Assembly: GCA_963931865.1 (NCBI GenBank)
Contig: OZ007511.1
Coordinates: forward strand, 4,544,626-4,608,625
Origin: Axinella damicornis
Taxonomy: Eukaryota; Porifera; Demospongiae; Axinellida; Axinellidae
DNA length: 64,000 nucleotides
Direction: 5' to 3'
In this document: positions 23,301-33,698 of the stretch, piece after piece
Layout: every line of letters starts with the position of its first letter
Position numbering within the stretch: position 1 is the stretch's first letter
Position numbers and translations under genes: made by a program
The notes under the pieces: generated by a model
The model's database searches: none
Seen by the model: only the letters and a program-made list of their open reading frames with translations
What the model was told of the DNA's origin: nothing

Positions 23301-26300
23301 TCACATGCAACTATTATTGGTGTGGGAGGAACAAGATCTCAGAGGGGATGAAGGCGAAACTGGTATTCATTTGTGCTTATTACGTGCAGGAGAAGAAGCA
23401 CCTGTTTCCAGCCTCATGGATAACACACTTCTCTCTGAAAGTGTGCATGCTCACAACCTCAGGTGTCAACTGCAGCATATACGGGATCTCCCAGTCACTG
23501 GAGAAAAGGCTGGAGAATCGAAAGCTCAACTGGCAAAGGATTTAATTCCTCCATTCCTTCATATGTCTTTACAATCGAATGTAGATCCAACCGAAGTAAG
23601 AGAGCAGCTTTCGGGATTAAACCAAGAGCAGCTGCTCGATGATCAGGTGTTCCTCTGGGCTCTCAGAGAAATTGATGAAATCAGCAAAGACTTTGCAGTT
23701 CAGAAACTGGTTGCTGAGAACACCTCCACTAAACCGGACTTGAAGCTACTCCTTCCAGACATGGTTCTAAATGCAAGCATGTGTGCTTATGCTGTCAATG
23801 TTTGTGAACCAAACACCTTTCTCAGCTTTTTCAACGACGATGTTCACTCCCACTCGCTGGAAGAAGTGTCACTATCTCGACCGAGCCCACAGGGTGATGT
23901 GCCGAAGTATCTCATTGGACGGCATGGCACCACATGCTATGTAGCCTTCCCGGACAGCTGCGACCTATCGTGGTGGATACACACCTGCAAGTCATTTGAG
24001 GAAGGTATAGCTTATCATTTCATGCGATCCCTTTGTGTCAGTCTTCCTTTTTTTTATGATGGAGAGGAGGGGGAGGAGGGTCTGTGCTACTGACCTGCAT
24101 ATACTCTGAAGTAGAGCTGGGACAATAAATTATATCGATTTTGCAATATATTGTCCATCTATGTATAATATCAATACGGCTTACTTAAGGTTACGGGATA
24201 CTCGTGCGCGCGCCGTGCGAAATGTATTGGGAAATGTATACTTAAGCTCGCTAACCAAGAATCTCTGGTATGAACAGCGTGAGCAACTTGATTCTAGAGG
24301 TGGAGGTGCGCTGTCACAAGGTGCAGGGCATGACAGAAGCTTTTACCGATACGCTGTATAGCCTTGCAAAAACGAGCAGTTCAGTTCACAAAAAAGCCGC
24401 ATTTACCGCTTTTCTCGAGCGAGACAGCAGATAAACTTGCCAGGGATTATGCTATCAAAAAAGCTTCCGTCATGCCCTGCACCTTGTGCAGTCACATGTT
24501 AGCCTACCATTTGCCCTGACTCTTCCTCTCTTCTGAAGGAAAGGTCGATGGGGACAGACTACTTTGTGTAATCTCCTATATTGCTGACATTGAGTGTGTG
24601 GTTATCCTTCCATAGGAATTGAAGACCTGAGTGGACGAATTCCCCTCTACTACTTTGTTGAACAACTGTTTGAGGGTGTTTCTGTTGTCCTGACTGGTAA
24701 GTTCATACCATGCTTGTTCTTGTGTAAGCTTCCTACATTGTACTGAGTTGTAATTACTACTGAGTTGATCACATGATGTGTAGCATATACCTTATTACTA
24801 GCATCGTACCCAGGCCCTCACGTGGAACGCGGAATGCGGAAGAGGGCCTGGTGACACCTGGCAAAATTCCCGTATGTGCACAGTCAGCATAATTACGTAA
24901 GCGATTACATTCCTTACTAGGATGCATTCGAAATCACGTGGAAGGTAGCTGTTGGTGATGGTGGATGGCTAAGTAGAAAGTCCTTGCCAAGGAGTGACCA
25001 GAGGTGAGTCTTGAAGGCTACAACAACGGTTTTGGCTACACTTTTCACGGGGTAAAGAATGTAATTACTACGCAGTAATTGGCAATGGACGAATGTGATT
25101 CGCCTACCCGAAATCAAGTGCTGAGCTCAGCACATACAGGAATTTTGCCAAGTGTCACCAGGCCCACTTCCGCGTTCCGCGTGAGGGCTGGGAATGAGGC
25201 TACCTTACTACAGACTAATGGCTTCATGTGGTTGTATATTGTATATCTGGTTTGCTATGGCATGGTTTCAGTGTCAGTACTTGTATTTCTACCGGGATAT
25301 GTGAACCGTTTTCTACAGCTAGAACCATAGCAATTAAATGATCGATAGGTTTGCCAGGCCTGGAGGTGGGTAAGCACTGGGCTGGCAGGTCAGGCACAGC
25401 AAATGAGGCAGCAGCCCATGCCTAGTGTGCCAAACATTGGGGGGGTGGGGGGGGGGGGGGGGGGGGGGGGGGGGGGCTAACTTCCAAATGTAGCTAGACC
25501 AAGCAAACATTTGCTGTGGCATAGTTGGTAGACTGATTCAGGAGATATGACAACACGAAGTCGCCCACATAAACCAAATTCACACATATATTGGTTGAGT
25601 TCAGGGGCTCATTGCTCCAAATCTGATGTGGTTGTCACAATTCTTCCACATGATAGACCTCAGTTTGGGCCTGATTTCTCTTGTCTGTTTGCATAGCACA
25701 TGCTGATGTTATCCACTCATCACTAATGATCTCTCATGTTTTCCTTATTTGTACATAGGGTTTTCCTTTGGAGGTCTGATTGCCATGGCGATAGCAGCCA
25801 AGATATGGGACCTGCCCCATGCCAGCATGCAAAACCTACATAGGTTGAAATGTATCACCTTCGGACAGCCCCAGATCAGCATGACGTTGGTCGAGCAAGT
25901 AGTCGACAGATTCCCCGAGTTTGTCGAGAGTGTGCATGCACTCTATCTGGAGAATGATGATTTACCTCGTGTTATGGCATTGCTCGACAGGCCGTATGAA
26001 CAGCAGAGTGACCCCGTTTCACTCCCCGATCTGTTGCATGGTGGAGCATCCAACCAGGTATACTTAGTTTGCAAACGTAGAGAGTAGTGGTTCTAAAATT
26101 GAAACTCATAATTCAAATCTGTTTGCAAAATATAAGTTGTAAAAACTGTATGCCTCCATGCCCTTCTGTGTATCATCTGTGTGTAACGGAAGTGGGATGT
26201 TCGTGGGGCGGGACTAGACTATAGAGACGCGCGACCTTCGTACTTCAATTTACTGAACCTCGAACTCTGCGTAGAATGTTCGAGAATAGTGGACATGGCT

Positions 26301-29300
26301 GGAATCTTCGAGAACAGCTGGAAGGGAGCAGCAGCCGAAGCGGACACAATCGGGGAGCAGGAGTTGAAGCGGACGCAATCGGGGAGCAGCAGACGAAGCG
26401 GACACCATCGGGGAGCAGAGTTGAAGCGGACACAATCGGGAGCAGCAGCCGAAGCGGACGCAATCGGAAGCGATTGAAACCGATGCAATTGAGAGCACTA
26501 GCTGAAGCGGATGCAAGCAGCGAGCAGCAGCTGAAGCGGATGCAAGCCGGGAGCTCAGCAGCAGTTGAAACAGATCGATGCAATCGCGCGGGGAGCAGCA
26601 GTTGAAGTGTACGCAATCGGGGAGCAGCAGCTCTGCACAGAGAGCTATATCCGGTGTCATAAAAATTTACACACCCCGTAAATATGGGCATCCCGCTGAA
26701 TTCACAGCGGGATGCCCATGCACACAAATGTGTATTAGGATGCCCATATTTATGGGCATCGGGTGACTGACTATATTTGCGTGAAATTGAGCATCTGGAT
26801 GAAAATCTCAGCTGCATGCCTATTTTCACAGCGGGATGCCCATATTCACTGTAAATATGGGCATCAGGATGCCTGTATTCACGTAAATATGGGCATTGGG
26901 ATGCCTATATTTGCGTGAAAATGGGCATCTTGGATGCCCATTTTCAGGGGTGCCTATTTTCACTTGACACCGGCACCGGATTACTCACGTAGGCAAACGA
27001 GGGGGAAGTAGCTGAGCGAGCGAAGCGAGCGAAGCTACTTGTTCTTCTTTACGTAATAATATTGGAGCATGTAACATGTACTATAGATCATGAAACTTTG
27101 GAGAATGGAGGCATGTCTTCTTGTGCATACTCCGTGTGAAGCTAGGATATTTTAGCACTAATCTTCTTGATATCTCTCTAATGCTTAGGACTTCCAAGGC
27201 CCACTCTGTACACTCATCATGCAGCAGCTGGTTACCCTGCAAAACCCCGCCCACTTGAGTTCTTCTGCAGAAATTATGTCCACTCCAGACACCCTCTCAT
27301 CAGCTCTTCGAAAGCTGAAGGCTATTCTACTTCAGGCATCAAAATGCAGAACCATCTTACCAGATCAGCAGGCATACACGAAATGCTACCACATAGCATT
27401 GCCTGAGCTGAAGGAGGTTCACTCTCCACAGTGTTCTCACCTTAGCGATAAAGCCATTGAAGAGCTTGACCTAAGCCTCTTTGAGAAGGTACGCCTTCAC
27501 AATAATGGACTGATACTAATATGAGTTCTAATCTAGATAATGTACACTCCGTGATTAGCCGATCTTTACCTGGATATACGGTTAGTGTGCTATTGTTATT
27601 TGCCATTGCAGCACCAATCAGGTCTCTACCTTGATAAGGTTACCCAAGTGTGTGCTGGAGAAGGTGGTTGCTCAAATCCTGAACCGAGAAATCCAGTTTC
27701 AGAGATAATCTCCCTGAAGCCACTGGTGAAATCATTGGAGTACCACCACTATGATGACCTTGATAGTATCATGATTCGAGGGGAGAACCTCTGGTTTTTG
27801 CATCAATTACGTATTCCTCGTAGCCTGCTCACTCAACCACGAGATGTGAACAGCAACCTCGTCCAGTTCTCCTGCCCTCCGACTGCTGCAAATGCTCAGC
27901 AAGCCAGTTCCAGTGAAGCTAGTGCCTCTGCAGATGTTGCAGCATTTAGTCACTTCAGTGATCCTGTATCAAGCTCTGTCCCTGTGTCTCACAAGGTTAG
28001 TTTGTTGCTCAGTGCAAATATATACCGTAGGTTGGGGAAATTTTGTTGCTAAAATAATTTCGTAGTCGCCCTCAACCACGAATATATAACGAGCGAAATT
28101 TATTTACGACGGATATTAACAGCAATGAATAATTATTATGTTCAGCAACTCTTCACACGTGTAGACTGGTCATCTGCATGTGCTGAACACAACTACGGCC
28201 CTTTCTGCGATTCTTCAAGATGGACTCCCCGATCCCTCTGTCACTTCCGTTCCTTCGCGAGGTACCGTATAGCGGGAAATTTTCGTACGGTGCTAATTTT
28301 CGTATATTTCGTATGAAGCCTCGAGATACGAAAATAAAAACTACGAAAATTTTAACCGTCGAAATTTTAACGTCAAATTTTGAACGGGCAATCGAACACG
28401 TGGAAGCGGCGAGCAAGCGGTGGGGTTTTATAACGCCTTCGAACGGCCTTCCAGACTCCAGTGGACCCATCTACACCCGTTAGCCTGCTACGATAAGGAG
28501 ACTCAGCGTGGGAAGTGCGACAAATGAAAGTAAGTCAGTGCACTGAGCAGCAACAATCTAGTCTCGCGGGGTCTGGCCCCGCGAGACTAGCAACGACGGC
28601 GAGTATGCCGCCAACCAGGCGGTGATTCCGAAATTCTTGCCAACAACAGAGGCCCAGATATCAGCATTGTAGACGTACCCTCTCACCATTGTGCATTGCC
28701 TCAACCGAAAACAGAAAGAGACACTTATTTGCGTACGCGTAGTGCTAGGAGGCGTGGCAATGCGCAGGCGCATACGAAAATTAAAATACGAAAATTTCTG
28801 CTGAGGGGCTTATGGCCATTTATACGAAATTTTGCACCTACGAAAATATCCCGCTATACGGTATTACCTCAGCGAATCGAGAGGTCTCGAATCAACAAGC
28901 AAAGTTGGGAAGAAGCGCGGGCCGTACAGGAGGTACAGCCCAGCAGAACGCTTTGAAATTGGTCGGTATGCCAGTGACCATGCATAGCAGCAGCTCGTTC
29001 GTACATCTCCATTCTTGACACATTGATCGTTAAAAGGGTTTTGTTGATGAGCTGTACTACAAAAGTATAATGCCACAAAATATTTACACACATACCTAAT
29101 ATTTTTTAACACGAAAACTTCCGGTAGTGAGCGAATTTTCAGGAGTTCATCTTTGTGATTTGCAAAGATTGATTGCAATATGAAAGATTCATGTGGCCAG
29201 GTGTTTATGCTGGCACTGATTGTATAGGGTTTCTTTCCATTGTAAGTAGACATGCCAATATCGTGCTGTATTTGGCAGTTACCTGATATATGTGACCTGC

Positions 29301-32300
29301 TGAGTGAAAACCCAGCACATCCCGCATCTTGAGTTAACACAGGAAATCAGAATAGCTTTCTTTCACCTTGCCACCGAGCAAATTTCAAAGCGATTTGTCA
29401 TCCAGTTGCCGAGATACAACTCAAAACACACGCGGCATATGCAAACCTGTTGTCAGTCAGTCAGTGTCTCAGTCTGACTGACAAACCATTGCCGAATAGT
29501 TTGTCTGATGTGAATGTACATACAATTCAAGATTTGCACTGACCCAGCATGTGGTATAGCATACGCAAGTTCATGGCAAGAGAATGTGACTTGGTAACCA
29601 ACATCTACTTGCCACATTTATGCATCTAGCAGAAACATCCCTAGTAACCACAGTGGCCTAACCCAAGGTTCTAATATCACCTCCATTCAACTTTCGTCAA
29701 GGAAATTGTCCTGTGTCATGCATGTCAAGTTCAAGAGAAAAGTGGCCTCATAGGAATGACTCGAACATCCTGTGGCTGAGTGCAAGGACATCCAACAACA
29801 GTGGGAAACATGAAAGCACAGTTCCTCTTTTTCATCTTGGCAGTCTCATCACTCTCATGTGGTTGATGTATGTGCATTCATGCACGTGATTACATTGGAC
29901 CACATAAAAGAACATGCATGGTATATAATTTGTGATTTTGAAGAACTAGTTGTGTAATATAACAAATGGTATTGGCCAGACCTTTCATGGAATTTGACAA
30001 TTGACTTCTTAAGCCATAGTAATATGACAAACTTAGCGCATTCATTAGCAAGAGCTTAACCTTAGTACAATATCTGTCTACCATGTCTTTAGTCAGTGCT
30101 TATTTTTCTCAGGAGTTTATAATCCGAGTTCTGCAAGAAGAGCAGTTTGCTAGGTTCAGCCCTTCTGAGTTGATCAAACTAGCATTCTTCTCTGTGCTTC
30201 TGGAGCAGACACCATGCAATCCAGACAAACTGGTTTCAAGACGATTCAAACTTGTCAAAACTTTCATAGAAGAAATTACTCGAGTTGCCCCAATTGAAAG
30301 TTTGTACAGTGCCATGGCATATTCAGAGGATGAGGAGTTTGTTGCTCTTTGTAGACAACTCATGGATGCATTAGCAGACTCTAAGATTCCGCCTTCTCTC
30401 TCTATGTGGCATAACTCAGTCTTGTACCTAACGCGACATGATGTTCCTCGTGAATATCGTCTTTGTGCTCTTGATGTATTTGAGATGATGTTTGTTTCAC
30501 TTGTGCAATTTGGAACTGTTTTAAATGTGTGGACAGCACAATATTTGTTCAAAGCGGTATTTATCACTGTAGTTGGTCATGAGGTCAAGAGGAGTCAAGC
30601 ATCTGATGATTTATTTTGTGAAATTATCAAAAATCCCAGGAGTCTACCAGCTAAGTTATCAAATGAATTATTTGAACATCTATTTTATCTGCCTGCTGGA
30701 TTTCCATCAGCTACAATTTCTTCAGTGAGTCTACACTACCTGTTCTCTAAATGCTCTGAATTTACTCCTCTTAAAGTTCTGGAAGAAGGCAGAAGGGAGT
30801 TGGAACAAAATCTAACACGGGCACTGTTTTCACTACAGAAAGAAAATGGTAACCTGACTGCAGTCGCATCAATTATCTGCGCCTTTATGCAGGAACATGT
30901 CCGTGTCCCTCTGGTCGACAATGTAGCATCTCCTTGGAAGCTCTCAAAGTTGCACGTTCAACTCCTACCTGCATACATCAAGTATGTCATGGAGTTAATG
31001 CAGCTAGAATCTGATTCATATGATGAAGATCGTAAATTGCTTTTTGCTAAACTTTTCGAACAAATGGCTAATTGTATACAGCAAAAACTATATGAAAAGT
31101 CCACTTTGGCAGTGGATAGTTATGTCTCCCGGCTGCAACTTCTGGTTACTGGAGTTGGCAATGCTTCCTGCTTAAGTGAGCAATATAAAGAGTATTTCCT
31201 TGAAGCTCAATTGATGCATATTTGTCAACCACTCACGATCACTGCAGCTACACCAACTGAAACCATTGTTTCCAAGTGGGGCAAACTCTTCAAGCGAACC
31301 ACCCTCTCTTCTGTAACCAAGTCATTCCGTCCTCTCGTTGCTCGCTGGATAAGGTGGTCTCTGATGATCCACAACCTTCGACACGAGCTGGCCAAGCACA
31401 CTGCTGTGGGTGTGGTGGGGCTGGTGAACTCAGGGAAGTCCCAGTTGGTGAATAAGTTGTTTCAAATCAAGGTGTGCTTTTCGTCATGTAATAATGGTTA
31501 GGCCTTGCCGAATTATGCCGGCATAGTTTTAAGCATAATGGTAGGCAATTCAGTGTAAGCATAATGGCTCTGTTTGGGAGCATAATGGCTCTGTTTGGGA
31601 GCATAATGGCTCTGTTTGGGAGCATAATGGCTCTGTTTGGGAGCATAATGGCTCAGTTTGAGATACTGGCACCCCTTAGAAGCATAATTTAAAGCCAGTC
31701 AGAATAGTTGTAGATACTGTAGCTGGTTCAAGCTTTATAACTGAATTCCAAGCATAATAGCCTGTTAATGGAGCGCAATAGCACATACCAATCCAGAGCA
31801 TAATAACTAGTGGGAGGTAGCATAAGAGTACAGCATAATGTCCTGATTTTTGAGCATAATTTGCCAAGGCCTAATAATGGTGCAGTGGATATCACATTGT
31901 TAGTACTTGCTCCAAGAACCAACAGACCCTAGATTGTTCCCTGTCACCTTCCAAATTGACCCTGCATATATGTACGTATTTATAGTGTACATTTCTTGCA
32001 TAATTACTTTTCCTTGAGCTATTCAGTTATAACTCGGCCCCTCACTGCTATACCCTAAAAAACTGGTTGCAGACCCAGAGTGGGACCACTGCAGGGATGC
32101 GTACCACTGTGCCCTTCATCTATAACCTGGGTCCCCATGTGGATGGTCTGGATGTGATCGACTTTCCAGGGGCAGACGATGATCAGAAGGAGGTCCGAGA
32201 CCTTGTGACCTTCCTCTACATACTGGCTCAGATGTTTGTCTTTGTAGTGGACTACAGGTCAGCAGGTTTGAAATACTTGCCATGTGGTACGTTTTAGGGT

Positions 32301-33169
32301 TGCTCGTACACTACATGGTCATAGCCAAATTCCAAAGTGTTCAAAAAAATGGGACATTAAATTTTGATACAAATGTGCAGTTACAAGTAAAGTGCTGGTA
32401 ATTACTGTGGATTTTGGTGGTGTAGCACATGCAAAATGGGACTTTCCCACCACTTGTACATGTAGCCTGTTGCCATGCTTTGCTATTCACACTTCACCTA
32501 TGGAAGTGACTTGCTGCTTGCTCCTGCTGCTGCTACCTTTGGAACATTACTTTTATATCCAGGAAAGTGCACACTGGAGAGGGAGTGGAGTGGCTGAAAC
32601 AGTTTGAAGGGTCCTTCTCCAAGTCAGTGCCTTTGCTGGTGTGCCTGACGTTTGGTGATCGGCTTTTTGTAGAGTGTCAGGAAGACCAGGGAGGCTACCA
32701 CCCTGAGCACATGAAGAAGGCCATTGCAACAGAACTGAAGGTGAAAATTGACTACTATGCTTTCACCTTACTGGTGACATTAAGTGTTACTGATACACCC
32801 TCGAGGGTGATAGGAGCTCCCAGTTTGTTAATCCCTAAGTCCTTACATACGTAGTTAAGTTCCACTCATTTAACCATCCTACGATGTGTAGAATTTCTCA
32901 ACTACTCAATGGAGATTTACTTCCTTGCCCACTAGATCATCCAAGACAAGATTGAAGCCAAGGCTGGTCCCTCCAAGCTCCGCCATATAAAATTCTTCTC
33001 CTTTAGTCTCGACAACGACTCCAATCTAAAGACAGCTGAGAATCAGCAGCGTCTGAAAGAGGCTGGTGTTCATGGAGTGCAGGATGTCGGGGACTGGACA
33101 GTAGAGACTCTAAGAACACACTTCAGCATGGACGATGTAGCAGATCAGTTGTATCATTTTGTACATTGA
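20019..33169 (+). CDS. Gene 2: CARD-like, class 3 lipase-like and GTPase protein
   Basis: Eleven exons: 20019-20325, 20419-20475, 23390-24004, 24616-24696, 25759-26057, 27189-27488, 27612-27995, 30113-31471, 32073-32257, 32563-32740, 32936-33169 (stop TGA). All have GT-AG borders and compatible phases. Ignoring the 51-bp insertion in exon 1, the frame is 1,316 codons. Residues 1-85 are a helical CARD/death-fold-like segment. Residues 285-436 are class 3 lipase-like: VAFPDSCDLSWW, nucleophile elbow VVLTGFSFGG (Ser about 339), TFGQPQIS, NDDLPRV (Asp 403/404) and a candidate His430. Residues 437-664 are a middle region with HHYD and GENLW. Residues 665-1117 end in the P-loop GLVNSGKS (1100-1107), followed by DFPG (1147-1150) and TFGD (1208-1211, weak G4). 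It is probably a cytosolic GTP-binding lipase-like signalling protein. No signal peptide or membrane segment is obvious. The palindrome in exon 1 may disable the first domain. Confidence 0.8.
20164..20207. mobile_element. Perfect 44-bp palindrome in exon 1, 8-bp TSD
   Basis: Two 22-base arms, the left one starting CATAGATAATAAACTACG, meet at GAAACGTTTC with no spacer and no mismatch. The direct repeat ATTGAACC lies at 20157-20164 and 20208-20215, so a clean excision would remove 51 bp (17 codons) and restore the frame. It looks like an extremely small inverted-repeat element or a deletion relic of a larger one. Confidence 0.85.
20501..21090. mobile_element. DNA transposon with GCGAGCGTGAGC ends, copy 2
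   Basis: The left end carries TGTGGCGAGCGTGAGCGAGTG-like sequence and the right end GGGGCTCGCTCATGCTCGCC. Interior blocks GCACACTGGTCTAGCACACC and GTCCACCAGCTGTCTTCGTC are shared with the copy at 11333-12753. It has a CATG/CAGT short repeat near 20575-20605. It sits 25 bp inside gene 2 intron 2. Non-coding. Confidence 0.7.
21425..22552. mobile_element. 1.13-kb fold-back element flanked by TA
   Basis: Two arms of roughly 530 bp (about 21425-21955 and 22020-22552) are near-identical reverse complements around a spacer of roughly 60 bp. The ends are GAGTAAGCCATTGATTATCG and its complement. TA flanks both sides (21423-21424 and 22553-22554), the target signature of Tc1/mariner/pogo transposases, and the GATTATCGGACA ends resemble pogo/Tigger termini. 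There is no transposase. It lies in gene 2 intron 2 and would form a very long RNA hairpin if transcribed. Confidence 0.85.
22555..23389 (+). other. Rest of gene 2 intron 2
   Basis: I see no element, exon or RNA gene here. The acceptor TACGTGCAG precedes 23390 and restores the phase-1 frame left by the exon ending at 20475. Confidence 0.6.
24312..24495. repeat. Inverted repeat in gene 2 intron 3
   Basis: CACAAGGTGCAGGGCATGAC followed by AGAAGCTTTT (near 24315-24344) is matched in reverse complement by AAAAAAGCTTCCGTCATGCC and CTGCACCTTGTG (near 24458-24490). It is probably the core of a decayed inverted-repeat element. The rest of intron 3 (24005-24615) is unremarkable. Confidence 0.65.
24799..25202. 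mobile_element. TAGCCTCG-family MITE, 9-bp TSD
   Basis: It is flanked by CCTTATTAC (24790-24798) and CCTTACTAC (25203-25211), an 8/9 match. Inverted repeats of about 90 bp run from TAGCATCGTACCCAGGCCCT on the left to a right end whose complement is TAGCCTCATTCCCAGCCCTC. Both include GGCCTGGTGACAC and GGCAAAATTCC. It lies in gene 2 intron 4 (24697-25758), which also holds a 30-base G run. Confidence 0.88.
25447..25476 (+). repeat. Poly-G tract (30 G)
   Basis: Thirty G residues preceded by GGGGGT, in gene 2 intron 4. Confidence 0.95.
26222..26640 (+). repeat. Degenerate ~24-bp minisatellite, copy 2
   Basis: Imperfect repeats built from GGGGAGCAGCAG and AAGCGGACGCAATC occupy about 26325-26640. 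They are preceded by GAACTCTGCGTAGAATGTTC. This is the reverse complement of the repeat and tail found in gene 1 at 10915-11150. It sits in gene 2 intron 5 (26058-27188), a different intron, so this is a mobile or independently inserted repeat rather than an inherited one. Confidence 0.75.
26651..26973. mobile_element. MITE with nested TATGGGCATCC hairpins
   Basis: The ends CCGGTGTCA and TGACACCGG are inverted. The interior is a chain of alternating GGATGCCCATATT and its complement in several orientations, so many overlapping hairpins are possible. It is 323 bp, non-coding, in gene 2 intron 5. Confidence 0.75.
27996..30112 (+). other. Gene 2 intron 7
   Basis: A phase-0 intron at the same place as gene 1 intron 2. 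It contains the element at 28263-28863. A second stretch with related TTTCGTA and TACCGTA motifs begins near 28024. A CAGTCAGTCAGT/ACTGACTGAC cluster lies at 29454-29480. No exon is required here, and none is recognised in 28870-30112. Confidence 0.7.
28263..28863. mobile_element. MITE-like element with TACCGTATAGCGGG ends
   Basis: The left end TACCGTATAGCGGGAAATTT is matched at the right end by CCCGCTATACGGTA. The sub-terminal regions are rich in TTTCGTA/TACGAAA. A separate perfect hairpin with 14-base arms (CTAGTCTCGCGGGG) and a 5-base loop lies inside it at 28558-28590. No transposase. Confidence 0.75.
31499..31872. mobile_element. AGCATAATGG element with perfect 9-bp TSD
   Basis: It is flanked by AATAATGGT (31490-31498 and 31873-31881). 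The ends TAGGCCTTGCCGAATTATGC and GCATAATTTGCCAAGGCCT are inverted. The interior is dominated by GCATAAT motifs, including five near-perfect 21-bp tandem copies at 31559-31661. It begins 28 bp after the gene 2 P-loop exon. The rest of this intron (to 32072) is unremarkable. Confidence 0.85.
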
Positions 33170-33698
33170 GGTTTCTGCACAAAGAAAAAAGACGAAAGAA
33201 ATTGTATTTCACTTTTTTGAGGTATGTGTGTTCCTCATCCTCTCCTGTCTCCATTCTGCCATATTGGCCTTGTATATAATACTGCAAAAGAAAGTTGTTT
33301 CATCTGCTATATATCTCAGCTCAGTAATAACGATTAACAAGATCAACAAGATTAATTAGTTGTCCAAGCATACATGCTTCTAGCTATGATGTGTAAGATT
33401 GGATTGTTATGTTACACATAATTATATAACAGTGGACATCAAGCTGTATGTAGCAGAGGGGGCATTTTCAGTGTGGGCTTCCTGTTGTGCTCATTCTTGG
33501 CCCACTGCATTTGTAAAGCTGAATTGACCTCAAGTCATTGAAAGGGAAATAGGGTAGATATTTGGCCTGTGACCTCCTACACCATGGCAACAGCTCATGT
33601 AATGTCTACAGGTCTGCAGAACTCCTATAAAAAGAAACTAAAACTAGCACGCATAATTATGTGCATCAATCTGCAGTCTGGGAGCCGAAGATCCAGTC
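33170..33698 (+). other. Intergenic region between gene 2 and gene 3
   Basis: Only 529 bp separate the gene 2 stop from the gene 3 ATG. It must hold the 3' UTR of gene 2 and the promoter of gene 3. A CTATAAAAAGAAAC sequence near 33625, about 70 bp before the ATG, is a possible TATA box. No AATAAA is visible. Confidence 0.5.

Noticed and set aside
25749..26087. Lipase-like segment as a stand-alone short gene
   Set aside because: The GFSFGG codon is completed by the previous exon and the frame continues through a donor at 26058, so it is an internal exon of gene 2.
26219..26829. Serine/alanine-rich minus-strand frames at the 24-bp repeat
   Set aside because: The frames come from the minisatellite, vary between copies, and lie inside a gene 2 intron on the other strand.
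20019..33169. Direct equivalence of gene 2 with plant EDS1/PAD4 lipase-like immune proteins
   Set aside because: Only the lipase-like fold is shared in principle. The GTPase and CARD-like parts have no counterpart there, so the analogy is not supported by sequence.
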